Positions 40,639 to 52,989 of a stretch of DNA of 64,000 bases are shown here, one piece after another. The stretch lies in contig CM032233.1 of the NCBI GenBank assembly GCA_019009955.1, forward strand, positions 113,848,501-113,912,500, in the 5' to 3' direction. The notes beneath the pieces were generated by a model that saw only the letters and a list, made by a program, of their open reading frames with translations, was not told the origin of the DNA and searched no databases. Every line of letters begins with the position of its first letter. The stretch's first letter is position 1. The position numbers were made by a program, and so were the translations under genes. The DNA is from Riptortus pedestris. Its lineage: Eukaryota; Arthropoda; Insecta; Hemiptera; Alydidae.

Positions 40639-40846
40639 CAAAACCCTTAATAATCATTTGCTACATATTGTATTAATAAGTGCCTACATCTATGATATAT
40701 TGATATCTACATATCTAATTACTGATTGCTACTTACATTTCTTTCAGTTTGTTAGAAGCAACAATCTATAATTAAATTTATTAAATATATCATATATGTA
40801 GGCACCTATTAATACAATATCTAGCAAATAATTATTAAGGGTTTTG
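40639..40846. repeat. Inverted repeat with ~63-base arms
   Basis: Arms at 40639-40700 and 40784-40846 are reverse complements with few mismatches (AACCCTTAATAATCATTTGC against its complement; GTGCCTACAT against ATGTAGGCAC), separated by about 83 bases. It adjoins the hairpin-CGAAA repeat at 40502 and could be part of the same insertion or a small fold-back element. Confidence 0.8.
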
Positions 40847-41123
40847 ATAAATCAATATTATTAATTTTGCTGAAAAGGTATTTGATTCTTTGCTTAATGA
40901 AAAATCTCAGGTGTACATTAAGTCATCATTTTTAATGATTCTGGTCGGTGATTACTAGCTGCAATTGCCTTTTTTTAGGAAACAAAAATTGCCTGGATAT
41001 AAGATCACAAAGGGAAAAAAAATGGTTTGAACGATTTTCTTTTTAAACCAAATTATTATGAATAGCCTTTTCTTCATTCAGCCTTGGAGTTACTTTATTT
41101 CAATTTTTGGTTGAGTATTTATG

Positions 41124-41125
<2 letters not shown>

Positions 41126-41179
<54 letters not shown>
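41126..41179. repeat. (TG)n microsatellite
   Basis: Pure TG run of about 27 units followed by a short G-rich tract. Confidence 0.95.
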
Positions 41180-41181
<2 letters not shown>

Positions 41182-41724
41182 AGGGGGGGCACACGTGTGC
41201 GGGGGTTCTGTTACAAAACTATTAATCCTTCATAATAACCTTAGGGATAATCCAAGTTGATAGTCTCATTCTCATTACATTAGGACTGCCTTCATCTCGA
41301 TTTTCCTGTATTTTATTAAGGTCTTACGTGAATTACACTAATGTTTATGACGTGTAGAGAAGTCGTGCAATAGGGACAAGGTGTTTATAAAGGAAGTGTT
41401 AAGTGGCTGTGAGTATTAATAATGTATGCTAATTATGAATACATATTCAATTAAACTGGGGTTGTAAAACATAAGCATATCTCCTATTAATGTGAACTAC
41501 GAGGTTGACTAAATAAATTAAATCGACATTCTTTTATCTGCTGTTCTTAAATTGTGGCGAATTAAGAATGAAATATCTCCATGAATTTACATACATTTCA
41601 CATATTAGCTTTTGCTAATTTTCAAATATGGGCATCAAATTTATGTATTCAGATTTAAATTCTTGAAAATTCGTTTTAAGGGTAAACAAATAAAGTTGAA
41701 GAGATAACCAATGAAGGTCATTGA

Positions 41725-41726
<2 letters not shown>

Positions 41727-41762
<36 letters not shown>
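41727..41762. repeat. (TA)n microsatellite
   Basis: Pure TA run; no Helentron-like sequence on either side. Confidence 0.95.
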
Positions 41763-41766
<4 letters not shown>

Positions 41767-42366
41767 ACAATGGCAATTGTTTAACAAGAAAAATATACAT
41801 TCACTTGTTTTCATGTATTGCCTAGATGATTCTTTAAACATTAGCTAATGTTTATCGGTGGTCACCGGAAGTAACTGAAGGATGGTTAGCAACAATTTTG
41901 GTCTTTAGGAAAATTCTTTCTAGATAAAACAATTAAATTCGTCCTGCTTTCCTTTATTGTTGGTTAGACTCAAACAGTCGGTAACAGGAAAGCACTGTTT
42001 GTTCTCTGATTATATTCAATGATAATCTGGACTTGCTGAAAATGAAAGTGAAGTATGTAGGTTGAGGCTTTCTTAGTTGGGTACAAATCACAAAATTATG
42101 AACAGCAAGAATAATGCGTCACTATATACCTCTTAAAGCTCTAGCTTATTCATAATCGTTTAGTTTCCTACATCACCCGGTACCTTCGGAGGAATTTCCT
42201 CATCGTTGTCTTCATTTTCTCATGTTTAACAATCAGATCTGAAGTTATGTTAGTATTTGCTACGATCTCACATACTCACTTGACTGAAGGAGGGAGGTGG
42301 TCTAGTGGCTAAAAACATTCCTCCGCCATATGAGATGTATCATATTATATACCCTGCTTAAAAAAG

Positions 42367-42435
42367 TTACATTCTCTGTTCATTTCCTTATAAAAGCTCA
42401 TCGACACTTAAAGAGCTCATGCTCATATTAATTTT
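42367..42435. repeat. Inverted duplicated flank, copy 2
   Basis: Reverse complement of 38954-39020, directly outside the 5' end of Helentron-like copy P. Confidence 0.9.
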
Positions 42436-42555
42436 AGCAGGCATCCCTTAAGGGAAATCAGCTATTGAGGTCGTAATCATGACGCGATTTTCGAAACTAT
42501 TCTTCAAATGTCCATCGATCCTACCTAGTATATGACGAACATGAGGTCCGTTCAA

Positions 42556-42614
<59 letters not shown>

Positions 42615-43126
42615 TACATAGATGGATAGATCTATCTATATATTTGTCTGTTACCGCTCTAGCGACCGCAATTTTGATTTAATCGTTACCAAACTCGACA
42701 TTTAATTGTTTTATCTAAAAGGAATGATCTAGTTCGTTAATGGCTAAACTTCGACTAGTGAGAGGAGGGGTTTAGAGGCGAGGAATTTTGAATATTCTTA
42801 ATATCTCCGTTATTACACTTTGAATCGAAAAATTGTATAAAACCTATCTTATTGAAAATTTAATGTTCTATAAATGTTGTTATGTACTTATTTCACTATC
42901 TTTAGTTATAAACGAGTTATTTGCATTTTATAGTTTTGGCGTTCAGTAAAATCCTATCCTACTTATGTCATATTAACAATGAACTGTTATATTATGAAGC
43001 ACATTCTTTGAATCGTATATACTATATATTGTTCTGATTGAACTTTTACTTTTTGAGACAAATGCAAATACGTGGCACACGTGGGAACTCTGCTTAGGTT
43101 ACGCGGGCCCTGCTTGACGGAATTTT
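42431..43126 (+). mobile_element. Helentron-like element, complete (copy P)
   Basis: 5' ATTTTAGCAGGCATCCCTTA with AAGGGAAATCAGCTATTGAG; (TA)n at 42561-42610 followed by GATAGATC repeats; CTCTAGCGACCGCAATTTTG; mid blocks to ATTTGCATTTTATAGTTTTG; 3' end CACGTGGGAACTCTGCTTAG and a decayed hairpin (ACGCGGGCCCTGCTTGACGG). About 695 bases, no ORF. Confidence 0.88.
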
Positions 43127-43583
43127 ATATGGACCTATGGTTTCGAGGTCAGTACTGGCTATTGTAGATACTGGATAATAATTAACTGTCTTTAAAATGT
43201 TGGAACCAAAATGCGCCAGAGAATGCATCTAGCTGATTGCTTGACTTCCAAGCATACAGTTGGCTCTCGCCCTTCAAGTGCTGTTGAGCAATAGATTTTT
43301 TATTTTTATGACTTTGAAACCTCTTTGACACGGTGGCTTGTAATTAAACCTCTTGTGTCATTGCGAAAAATTCTTGGTTTAACCACATTATTAGTTCTTG
43401 GAGAGGTTTATTATTAGAAGTTATTCAAATTTTTCATTGTTTCCAAATTTTGCATATGTCATATGATGCTTTTTAAAAGTAGACACTATCGTTCATGCAA
43501 TACCTGAACACTGGAATCGCAATTTCATAGTTAATGTTCCAGACCACCAAGCAATCCTTTCTGAGGTGTTTGAAGTCTATATG
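43127..43583. other. Unique intron sequence
   Basis: No feature recognised. Confidence 0.4.
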
Positions 43584-44180
43584 TTTTAGCAGAATTCCCT
43601 TAAGGGAAATCAGCTATTGAGGTCGTACTCATGGCGCGATTTTCGAAATGTTTCTTCAAATGTCCATTTGATCCTACCTCAGAGATGCCGAAAAGGAGTT
43701 CCGTTCAAAACTGTGTATATATCTGTCTGTTACCGCTCTAGCCGTCGCAAATATTGTTTAATCGTTACCAAACTCGATATTCAGTCGTTTTATGTAAAAA
43801 GAAAGATCATGTTCGTCAACGGCTGAAATCGAACCAGGGGGAGGGGAGGAGGTTTAGAAGGGAGGATTTTCGAAAATTAAAAATATCTCCGTTATTATAA
43901 GTCGGATAGAAAAACTGTATAGAACCAATCTTATTGCAACTTAAGTGAGCTAGAATTATTGCTATATACATTTATTCTCTATCTTGAATATTAACCAGGA
44001 TATTGTCATTTTTCAGCTTTAAGCCTTCATCAAACCCCCACTTTTACTCATGTTACACAAACAATACTCGGTTATGAAATAAACTATATCATTCAAAGCT
44101 TAAATACCAAATATTGTTTTCAAGAGATATTTATTATACGAGTTACATGGAAATATGTTTTGGTGACCCCCCCCCCCCTC
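43584..44180 (+). mobile_element. Helentron-like element, 5' half (copy Q)
   Basis: 5' GTTTTAGCAGAATTCCCTTA, TCATGGCGCGATTTTCG, a very short TATATAT tract where the long TA run normally lies, the core, ACCCCCACTTTTACTCATG, and stops after a C-run at about 44168-44178. The 3' half is missing. Confidence 0.85.
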
Positions 44181-45930
<1,750 letters not shown>

Positions 45931-46012
45931 TCATTGCCTGGTAGAATATTGCATGAATTATTATATGGTTGACATTTTAGATCTTCGAGAACTTTAGCCG
46001 CCCCCGAGCTAA

Positions 46013-46216
46013 ACTCGAGGGATTCGTGATCAGAGTTTTTTTACGTTGGGAGTGTTCAACACCACGCAGAACATCAAGAAAGACCAGTTTCTCCAGAAGA
46101 CTGACGGACCCGATTATACCCGGGGTGTCTGTGGTCAGCTCATCCAGGAGGCCTTTGGGACGGGATCGTTAGACTCCCTGATCCACAAGCGCTACGACAC
46201 TACCACGCCCTGGTGA
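46013..46216 (+). CDS. Unrecognised coding-like stretch, possible exon or pseudogene
   Basis: A 67-codon open stretch without an ATG, from a stop at 46010-46012 to TGA at 46214-46216. From about 46049 it reads GVFNTTQNIKKDQF, LQKTDGPDYTRGVCGQL and IQEAFGTGSLDSLIHKRYDT, ending TTTPW. Its third codon positions are mostly G or C, unlike the AT-rich surroundings, and its amino-acid make-up is protein-like; a terminal exon with acceptor ...ACGTTGGGAG near 46049 would fit. It lies antisense to the T-box gene, 160 bases beyond the exon. A diverged, frameshifted relative of its centre lies at 18324-18376, so it could be a fragment of a repeated gene or mobile element. I do not recognise the family and assign no function. 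Confidence 0.45.
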   Translation, partial: TRGIRDQSFFTLGVFNTTQNIKKDQFLQKTDGPDYTRGVCGQLIQEAFGTGSLDSLIHKRYDTTTPW

Positions 46217-46240
46217 GCTACACATGAACTGATATTATCC

Positions 46241-46314
46241 CTTAGCGGGGATCGAACCTGCACCTGTTTTCACCTTCAGCTTACTGAGGGCAGTGGTAGA
46301 CGTACCCACGCCCT
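46241..46314 (-). repeat. tRNA-derived pseudogene or SINE head
   Basis: On the minus strand it contains GTGCAGGTTCGATCCCCGC, a good B box and T-arm, about 45 bases after a weak A-box-like GGTACGTCTACCACTGCC. Length from the 5' side to the T-arm is tRNA-like, but the acceptor ends do not pair, so it is not a working tRNA. It is unrelated to the SINE family described elsewhere in the window. Confidence 0.4.
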
Positions 46315-46770
46315 ATATTGTTTGCATATACTAATATAGTTTGAAAGTGTATCCATACTGGGTTAAAATATTAAATTTTATTCTTATTTATCTTTCTTCC
46401 AAACGCTTTTCAAGTACTGTCCTTCTTCATCAAAAGGTTCCTTTTTTTCAATTTTTATTATTGACCGGTGGCAATACAACCGATATAGATCTGATTTTAA
46501 TTAAATAATTTTTTTTATTCATGTTAGTGTGATAAGTAAGTAAAATGTGACGACGCTAATTAAGCCAATAGACTTTCATCATAAACATTAGAGAAAACGT
46601 AGCCCCTTGGTAAGAAGCGACATTGCTTGAACCGTGTTGCGAAATAAAATAAATACAAAATTAAGTACACAACTTTCATGAGAAAAAAAATAATACAAAA
46701 AGTAGAATTATAGCAACCAATCTTTGAGATAGCCGCATAGTATATGCCAAAAATTAATTTATTGAATTTA

Positions 46771-46888
46771 GCTAATTGAACGTTCCCTTATGGGAAATCA
46801 TCTATTGAGGTACTCATGACAGTTTCGAAAAAATTCTTCAAATGTCCATCGATCCTACCAAGGAGATGACGAAAATGAGGACCGTTCA

Positions 46889-46924
<36 letters not shown>

Positions 46925-47798
46925 TGAACGGTCCTCTCCGTACATATGTATGTATATATTTGTCTGTTAACGCTCTAGCGGTTCCAATTTTTGTTTGATC
47001 CTTACCAAACTCAAAATTTAATCATTCTATGTAAAAAGAAAGATCGAGTTCGTTAATGGCTGAAATTGGGCTAGTGGGAGGGGGGGTTTAGAGGGAGGGT
47101 TTTCGAAAATTCCAAATATCTTCGTTACTATACGTCGGATCGAAAAATTGTACAGAACCAATCTTATTGCTTGCAAATTAAATGTTCTATAAATATTTTA
47201 TGTATATTTATTCTCCATCTTGAATATTAACAGAGATATTTGGATTTTTCAGTATTCAGCCTTCGGCAAACACCTACTCCTATTCATGTAGCATGAACAT
47301 AACTCTGTTATATTATAGATCGCTTTATTTGAAGCTTGATTACCTAATATTGTTTTCAAGAGGCCCTTATTATACGAGATACGTGCAAATATGTTCTGTT
47401 GATTCCCCCCACCGTTTTAAGTTTTCGGATTAATAAAATTTGAGTTATTGATATAAATATTATTCTGATTCATTATTAATTAAAGTACAAGATATAGTAA
47501 ATATTTTTCCATATAATTAATATGTTATATTCAGATATATTTCAGTAATTGCTTTTCTTTCCGGTGAAGTATATTTCTTCATATATCATTTTATTCAGCC
47601 CTGAGAGGTTGGCTAACCTGTTTGTTTACAATTTAGACGCTTTCCGTCGGTAGGTTATCAAAATTGTCTGAAAGATTTCTCGTTACAATTTGCTTTTATT
47701 CACTTAATATTCATGGTGTTGCTAAGTGTTACCAGTATGTACATTTATCTATTGTAGAACTTCACTTGGGAAATCTGCTTATTTTACACAGCCCTTTT
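46771..47798 (+). mobile_element. Helentron-like element, longest copy (copy R)
   Basis: 5' GTTCCCTTATGGGAAATCAT (palindrome with mismatches), the TCATGAC block, an inverted TA tract (46877-46936, listed separately), CTCTAGCGGTTCCAATTTTT, the core, the long-form middle (GATTCCCCCCACCG), GTTATATTCAGATATATTTC, TTCACTTAATATTCATGGTG and 3' end TTCACTTGGGAAATCTGCTT with a lost hairpin. About 1,030 bases, no ORF; defines the long subfamily. Confidence 0.88.
46877..46936. repeat. Perfect palindrome around (TA)n
   Basis: The 16-base arm GAGGACCGTTCAAATA at 46877-46892 is repeated exactly in inverse at 46921-46936, with only alternating AT between. The whole 60 bases can fold on itself. Confidence 0.95.
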
Positions 47799-48475
47799 GG
47801 GAGCAACTAGTGGACCACATAAACCGAAAACTGTGAGGCAGGAGGCCCTTCTCCAGCTTTCAGCAAAAGGATTGCATTTTATTTTATCAATTTATATTAA
47901 ATGCTCAATATTTAACATTAAATTGTATCTTATAGACCATTGCCTAATACACGATAATTATACCGCGGGTTCACTCAAGTTTCTTCTATAATAAGGATTG
48001 CCTGATTGCGAAAATCAGCAACATAAATCCATATCTACTGTTGGACTATACATTACATTCTTTTCGACGAGCTAGTAACAGATGAATTTGAAAGCCCCTA
48101 GCAGGTTTCCAGTCATTGATCATAATCCAACCAGTTCATTCTCCCTTTAAAAGCTCAGTTCAAGTCAGGTACCATTAGATTGAGCTTAGCCCTTCATGAT
48201 TTTTCTGAAACATTTCTGTCGGGGCGTAATTGTTTCCTGTCTCATTGCCCAGCTGTGCAAATAGTATTGTTTTGCTCTAATAGTAGTAGCTGTTTAAATG
48301 GCAGGTAGAAAATCCCTTACCCTGGGTGCCCCAACCCATACTCCTATAGTATCTAGGTAAGACAACATTGACTACTCCTTACTTTACTAAACATAGATAA
48401 TTCTAAAGCCATTATGGTCTATTCTATACCTAATCTGCAACCATTTTCTTTTTCTTAACAAAAACAAAAGCCGCG
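47799..48475. other. No gene recognised
   Basis: Unique sequence between Helentron-like copies R and S. The plus frame 47797-47991 has no domain. Confidence 0.4.
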
Positions 48476-48949
48476 GAGGGGAGATCATATGAAGGAATTT
48501 GCATGTATCTCAACTAGAAAAGATTTGTTGAAAACATTATTTAGTATGTCGGCTTGAAATAAGACGGTTCATGATACATTGGCTTATTCTTATCGTGTGA
48601 TGAAAAAGAAGAGAGCTTTACTAAAGGCTGAAAATTAAAATAGCAAATATCTCTGTTAATATTTGAGACAGAGAACTAATTCATACAACAATATTTACAG
48701 GTAATTTAATTTTCAATAAGATTGGCTATGTACAATTGTTTGAACCAATTTATAGTAACGAAGATTTCAAATTTTCAAAATTCCGCCTTCTAACACCTCC
48801 CCCTCTTACTGGTCCGATTTCTGCCATTAACGAACTTGATCTTTATTTTTACATAAAACGGTTAAATATACATTTTGGTAACGATCAAACATAAATTGCG
48901 ACCGCTAGAGCGCCAACAGGCACATTATTTTGAACAGAACTCATTTTCA
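48476..48949 (-). mobile_element. Helentron-like internal segment (copy S)
   Basis: Minus strand: TTTGCATGTATCTCAACTAG, the GACGGTTCATGATACATTGG block shared with copy D, GCAAATATCTCTGTTAATAT, CGACCGCTAGAGCGCC and ATTTTGAACAGAACTCATTT. It has no TA tract and breaks off directly into copy T. Confidence 0.8.
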
Positions 48950-49415
48950 AATTATGTACATAACAAAATTAAGAGAACATCACATTTGCAATAAGATTGA
49001 TTCAATACCATTTTTCGATCCGAAATATAATAACTCAGACATTCCAAATTTTCGAAATTCCCCCCTCCCGCATTCCCGATGATAACCATCAACGAACTTT
49101 TTCGTTTCGTGTGAAATGCTCACATATCGAGTTTGGTAAGGATCAAACAAAAATTGCGACCGCTAGAGCGATACCAGGAATACATATGTATATATTGTTT
49201 TGAACGGAATTCATTTTCGTAATTTCTTAGGTAGGAAGGATGGATATTTGTTTGTTTGTTTATTATTATTTACGTCCACTTTATGCTACTAGGCTAATCG
49301 GGACGGGTTATCTACAGGTTACCACCTTTTTTTTGGATGGATATTTGAAGAATTTTATAGAAAATGGCGGCATGAGTACATCCTGAATAACTTCCCTTAT
49401 GGGAAATCTGCTAAT
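48950..49415 (-). mobile_element. Helentron-like 5' half (copy T), interrupted by a SINE
   Basis: Same orientation as S and repeating its last part (AATAAGATTGATTCAATACC, GCGACCGCTAGAGCG), then ending with the 5' palindrome CTTCCCTTATGGGAAATCTG. A SINE piece at 49251-49334 interrupts it. S and T form a partial tandem. Confidence 0.8.
49251..49334 (-). mobile_element. 5'-truncated SINE with target-site duplication
   Basis: Minus strand: an A-rich start, then GGTGGTAACCTGTAGATAAC, CCGTCCCGATTAGCC, GTGGACGTAAATAATAATAA and ACAAACAAA. It is the 3' part of the window's tRNA-SINE family. GGATGGATATTTG stands at 49238-49250 and again at 49335-49347, an exact 13-base target-site duplication showing insertion into Helentron-like copy T. 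Confidence 0.93.
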
Positions 49416-50711
49416 TGAGAATGCAATCTCCTGATACTTCAATGTTTGCGTCCCTTAGAATAGAAGGCTAACTCTCCATTGGTCATGCTTATATCCAGAT
49501 TGATAAAGCAATGTTATTAATTCTGAATTGAAGAAACAGTTCGGATTATGTTTTGTATACGACTGGAAAACATTTGCCAGGGATGTTAGACTATCAAATG
49601 TAAGGTTGACATTAGAGTCGGTGAAATAAGGGCTTATTTAAAAAAAAAATAAAAAAATAAAAAAGAATAAAACTGGACCAAAAAGTTCAGTATCTATACA
49701 TGGGACAGGTAGGTATATGCAAATTCTTGATGTAAATGCAGGAGCGATAACTGAAAGACTTTACTGTAGATTTTCCAACTAGGAAGACCGCACCATAGTT
49801 TCAGACACTTTTTTGGAAATGTTCTTAATGTTATTAAAATTGATTGTCCAATTTCTGCATAATTGACTCTCTCTGAATCAGTAGAAACGCAATCGGGAAA
49901 ATATTAATAAATTCCTTTTCAAATGACTTAATTAGGGCGTGATGAACGGGCAATGGGTTTTTATAATGAATGCCCTTGCACAGGAATATGTACACTCAAA
50001 ATTAAACTTACAGAAACACTCAGTTAAATAGCATTCATTATGCAAATGTCCTCTTTCAATCCCCTTGACAGAAACTATAAATCGATTTAAATAACAGTGC
50101 GTAATTATGCAGATTAAAATGAACAGGATTTTTCGCTCCCTTTCCCTCATAAAGTTCACATACAAGCTCGTGTAAATCAAGTTAATGTCGTGTTTGACCT
50201 GTATACATGAAACCAACAAAATATAAAACTTTTTATTGGTGTAATATATTTACATATTGGTATCGTATATTTACCAAAGTAACTTTAAAACATTTATATT
50301 GTAGGGCAAGTGAACTGGCACTTTTCAAGCCCGAAATGACAGAGAAGGTTAATTCATGGTGAAAAAAACGCATAGGAGAGTGAAATGTAAATTTTATTTA
50401 GGTATTTTAATTAGGGAAAGGTGAGAGAAAAAATATTGAAATATTTGATAAATGTTTATAATTTTTAGTTATTGCAAAATTTGAATTTTACTAAATTGTT
50501 TTTCCATTTGAGATTATTTTAGTTTATAGAGAAATTGCAAATACTACTTTTCCAAATGAAGGTGCTGGAATATAAGGAGTACTATTCAAATGTAAATTTA
50601 AGGAGTATCTAGTAGTTGACATAATTACCGATTGATTTGAATTAATAACAAACCTCTTACGAGCAAGATAAGAAAAAGGAAAATTTTCAAAAAAAAAGTC
50701 AATGATGAGTA

Positions 50712-50715
<4 letters not shown>
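49416..50715. other. No gene recognised
   Basis: Includes an A-rich low-complexity tract at about 49639-49670. The minus frame 49932-50219 has no domain. Confidence 0.4.

Positions 50716-50806
<91 letters not shown>
50716..50806. repeat. (CA)n(TA)n microsatellite
   Basis: A compound CA then TA run (with a final CA block) directly abutting the fold-back element that follows. Minus-strand frames of Cys/Val and Tyr/Ile repeats here are artefacts of the repeat. Confidence 0.95.
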
Positions 50807-50807
<1 letters not shown>

Positions 50808-51742
50808 TGGGTGTCCCAACTTCGCGTCACTCCCTTAAAATAGTCTTAATAAAAGGCTGAGACTTGGTGTGCAATAATTGTGACCCCTGAAGAATCTCTT
50901 CAGTCCATATTCGACATCCTAACCTTCTCCAGTGAATGCACAAATCTTTATTTCAGAAACGGGCCATTTTACTGAAAAATGCTGCTACGTAAAAGTTGTA
51001 GCCAAAAAAAATTATCTTTAAAAGAAGTCTGTGGGAAGAGGAATGAATTCTAAAATTAAAAAAAATTAAACAGAACAGGAAATAATGCTTGTTATGCTGA
51101 TGTTTTTTGAAGTAAACATTTCTTTTGGATTCATTCAAGAATACTTTTGAGGTGTTTCGTTTTAAACACTTTTTTTTTTTTATTATTTCAGAATCCATTC
51201 CTCCTGGTTGTAGCCAACAAAATTATCTTTGGAACAAGTCTATGGGAAAAGAATAGATTCTGAAAAAAAAAGAAAAGTGTTTAAAACAAAATAACGTAAA
51301 CAAACAAATGTTTACTTCAAAAAACATCAAAATAACAAGGGTTGTTTCGTTTTGTTTTTTTTTATTTTTTTTTTATTTCAGAATTCATTCCTCTCCCATA
51401 GACGTGTTTTAAAGATAATCTTGTTGGCTACAACTTTTATATCGGCCCGTTACTGAAATAAAGATTTGTGCATTTTACGGCTAAAGGATTCGTCAAATCG
51501 AAAAATTCTCTGATATTAACTCATTTTAGAATTTGATTTTCCACAAGAATCCGTCATAAAAACTATGGCATTCCATTGAAGATTCCAAAGTTATGTTGGC
51601 TGGTGAAGGTTAGGATGTCGAATATGGACTGAAAAGATTCTTCAGGGGTCACAAGTATTGCCGACTAAGTCTCAACCTGTCATTATTACAATTGGCGATT
51701 TTAAGGGGGGGGGGGTTTGGCACGGGATGTTGGGACGCCCTG
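50807..51742. mobile_element. Fold-back MITE, mariner-like ends
   Basis: Starts CTGGGTGTCCCAAC and ends with the matching GTTGGGACGCCCTG, bordered by TATA-type sequence as expected for TA-targeting Tc1/mariner derivatives. The inverted similarity extends inwards for about 180 bases (GTGACCCCTGAAGAATCT against AGATTCTTCAGGGGTCAC; CATATTCGACATCCTAACCTT against its complement). The interior is a series of alternating inverted units containing GTTGTAGCCAACAAAATTAT and TTTCAGAATTCATTCCTC. No transposase frame is present. Confidence 0.85.
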
Positions 51743-51749
51743 TATATGT

Positions 51750-51859
51750 TCGCCATCCATTGGTCGCCAATCGATGACTAATTGATGAAAATTCGTCGAA
51801 AATCATATCATGTGAGTATAATCTCAATAGCTGATTTCCCTGAAGGTAAATCTTCTAAA
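51750..51859 (-). mobile_element. Helentron-like 5' fragment (copy U)
   Basis: CATCCATTGGTCGCCAATCG, TCATGTGAGTATAATCTCAA, TAGCTGATTTCCC and TGAAGGTAAATCTTCTAAAG: a diverged 5' end immediately after the fold-back MITE. The TA tract before the MITE and this end after it suggest that the MITE landed in the TA run of an older copy. Confidence 0.7.
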
Positions 51860-52509
51860 GGAAACGACACACAGCTACGAAAAATTAGTACGATCGATGT
51901 CTAGCATTGAACTTGAGATCTACAATCTAGTGATATTTAAGTCTGTAAAGTTATTGCCACATAAATAGTATTACTTACATTTGCCCTGTTAAAAATAATA
52001 ATAATAATGTTACAATTATAATGTACAATGTCACTACCGACCTTTAAACGACCAGTGTTATAATATGAATAAAGAAATCGCAATGCTGTAATGTTATATA
52101 ACAGCAAAAAAAATTGAGGAATTTAAATGAAAATAAACTCATCTGTTTTATTAATTAAAGAAAACATTTATCTTCTAAATAATGCTAGTTCAAGTTCACA
52201 ACATTATTAGAGTTAACACCTCTATTATCAGAGGTTATCACGATATGGCTTGTAGATCGCTTGCTGTGCATATGAGATTGATACAAATAGCTTTTTTATC
52301 GTTGATTAATGAAAACAGAACAAAAAATTAAACATTTCATTCACAATTGAGATTCCTGAATGAAATACTCTATGCATTCATATTATATGCCTCTGAGTTT
52401 CTTTCATCCTTGACCTTACGTTAATGGTTTTCGAATTTACCAATTTCTACCTCCAAGCAAATGGATAGAATAACTACCAAGAAATTTTGCCAAGTACAAG
52501 TTAAATGTT
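51860..52509. other. No gene recognised
   Basis: AT-rich unique sequence. Confidence 0.4.
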
Positions 52510-52704
52510 TTTTGCGTCCACTACAAGCTATCATATTTAATTGGGAAAAGTATTTTAGAGATTATCACCCCTTTCTAGAGAAGGAATTGATTTAGTGTTT
52601 GTTCATCACTAAGTAAATTCCTATTGCCCAGGCGGGAATCGGCCTCGTCAGTCTAGGTTTACAATGTGAGACCAACGCATTAACTCACATGGTAAACCGA
52701 GCTC
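52510..52704 (-). mobile_element. tRNA-derived SINE copy
   Basis: Minus-strand copy with head GAGCTCGGTTTACCATGTG, B box region GGCCGATTCCCGCC (diverged), GGGCAATAGGAATTTACTTA and a diverged tail. The T-C-C-A box GTTCGA is changed to GGCCGA. Confidence 0.8.
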
Positions 52705-52989
52705 AAATTGAAAAGCAATTACAACTATTTTAAAATAATTAAATGGATTAGACCATGTTGATTATAAAACTGTGTGTTCAGGGATCACATATAAAAAAAA
52801 AAACCATATTTGATAAAATTTCCAGCCCGCTGTTAATATTCAGAAGACCACTCCGTTCCAAGCGAAATATATCTATTCTGACATCAAACAACAAAAGTAC
52901 TACGTTCGGAATTTTCCTGCTCTCTTTTTGAGATTTAAATGAGGTCATCCACGGTTCCATCAACCAAAGAAGTATACCATATATAAATG
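52705..52989. other. No gene recognised
   Basis: The minus frame 52778-53020 has no domain and runs into the neighbouring repeat. Confidence 0.4.

Noticed and set aside
42288..42330. A-box-like GGTGGTCTAGTGGCTAAAA
   Set aside because: No B box follows at a suitable distance; too weak for a tRNA or SINE call.
50524..50819. Minus-strand frames rich in Cys-Val and Tyr-Ile
   Set aside because: They are translations of the CA/TA microsatellite.
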